Origin: CALDSL01 sp039810245 | Lineage (GTDB): Bacteria > Chloroflexota > Anaerolineae > Anaerolineales > Anaerolineaceae | Direction: 5' to 3' | Assembly: GCA_039810245.1 (NCBI GenBank) | Contig: JBDHWQ010000053.1 | Span: 1 to 6,102 of the forward strand | Length of the DNA stretch: 6,102 bases | Part shown: positions 5,500-6,102 of the stretch, piece after piece | Layout of the letters: each line of letters opens with the position of its first letter | Position numbering within the stretch: position 1 is the first letter of the stretch | Made by a program: the position numbers and the translations under genes | The notes under the pieces: model-generated | Databases searched by the model: none | Told to the model about the DNA's origin: nothing | Seen by the model: only the letters and a program-made list of their open reading frames with translations

Positions 5500-6102
5500 C
5501 TACGAGTTGCGGATACTTCTTCCCAATACCATTTTAGTGACTTCGGCGGCAACCGAGGGCAGCAGGATCAGCGGCAGGATGCGCACCCACTCACTCAGGC
5601 CCAGTGGCACGGTCTTGAAGACTACCGCCAGGAAAGGCACGTACAGCACCAGCAGGATGAGCATCAGCGAGACGGCTACGGCGTAGTTCATCCACTTGTT
5701 ACTGAAGAAGCCGATCTTCCAGATCGGATAGTATTCCGACCGGGCAGTGTACGCCCGCAGCAGCTCCGAGACGGAGAGGGTGACAAAGGCCATCGTATCG
5801 GCATAGACTACGTTATGGCCCAGGCCAATGAGATAAGCGCCCAGGGTGGCGGTGGTGATGAAAAAGGCCTGGATGGCGACCCCAATCAGCATATGGCGGT
5901 TGATGATCGGCTCATTGTAGGGGCGCGGCTTGTGATCCATGATATCCGGGTCGCCCTTTTCGGTGCCCAGCGCCAGCGCCGGCGCGCCGTCTGTCACCAG
6001 GTTGAGCCACAGTAACTGGATGGCCTGCAGCGGCGAGCCCAGCCCCAGGATGGTGGGGATGAAGATGACGAAGATTTCCGCCATGTTGCAGGAGATCAGG
6101 TA
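5500..6102 (-). CDS. P-type calcium-transporting ATPase, C-terminal membrane part (cut by window edge)
   Basis: The last 200 codons and stop of a cation-pumping P-type ATPase; its phosphorylation and ATP-binding domains lie beyond the window. It begins in transmembrane helix M5 with Y-L-I-S-C-N-M-A-E, in which Asn and Glu match the SERCA M5 calcium ligands N768 and E771. It continues into M6 with N-L-V-T-D-G-A-P-A-L-A-L-G, matching SERCA N796, T799 and D800. The following D-I-M-D-H-K-P-R is typical of the M6-M7 loop in SERCA/PMCA-type pumps. Four further hydrophobic segments (M7-M10) follow, ending in a short basic tail. In M8 the position of SERCA E908 appears to be Ser, so transport of one calcium per cycle is possible. 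It uses ATP to export calcium (or possibly manganese) across the cytoplasmic membrane. No terminator separates it from the PLP operon promoter. Confidence 0.9.
   Translation of the reverse strand, partial: YLISCNMAEIFVIFIPTILGLGSPLQAIQLLWLNLVTDGAPALALGTEKGDPDIMDHKPRPYNEPIINRHMLIGVAIQAFFITTATLGAYLIGLGHNVVYADTMAFVTLSVSELLRAYTARSEYYPIWKIGFFSNKWMNYAVAVSLMLILLVLYVPFLAVVFKTVPLGLSEWVRILPLILLPSVAAEVTKMVLGRSIRNS

Overview
The window is GC-rich bacterial DNA packed almost end to end with genes. It suggests an anaerobic or fermentative bacterium that uses vitamin B12 coenzymes. A Chloroflexota (Anaerolineae-like) source is my best guess, from the gene content, the GC-rich coding style and two apparently leaderless promoters. 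No rRNA or marker gene is present to confirm it.

Layout from left to right. (1) Positions 1-200, minus strand: the N-terminus of an AzlC-family branched-chain amino-acid exporter, cut by the window edge. (2) Positions 201-265: a short divergent promoter region in which both genes appear leaderless and share a dyad over their -35 zones. (3) Positions 266-633, plus strand: a small DUF5655-like protein whose first codons lie in a different frame from the rest, an apparent one-base frameshift in a T run. (4) Positions 630-5377, minus strand: a four-gene unit, read from right to left. It holds a fold-type I PLP enzyme (487 aa), a 78-aa protein, a 609-aa B12-dependent mutase with its B12 domain at the N-terminus, and a 355-aa P-loop protein resembling aminomutase-reactivase subunit KamB. 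(5) Positions 5378-5499: a very good sigma-70-type promoter for this unit, with a tandem 14-bp repeat over the -10 and start region. (6) Positions 5500-6102, minus strand: the C-terminal membrane part of a P-type calcium ATPase, whose N-terminal part lies beyond the window.

The four-gene unit is the main point of interest. The 78-aa gene and the mutase gene overlap by ATGA, and the P-loop gene starts 6 nt after the mutase stop, so these three are probably translated together. The PLP gene is set apart from them by 147 nt containing two strong hairpins, which could allow different expression levels. A PLP enzyme, a B12 mutase with a tiny partner and a reactivase-like NTPase are the kinds of part seen in lysine/ornithine aminomutase and glutamate mutase pathways. 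However, the PLP enzyme has a SepSecS-like active site and the mutase has an unusual domain order, so I do not recognise a described pathway. The substrate is unknown.
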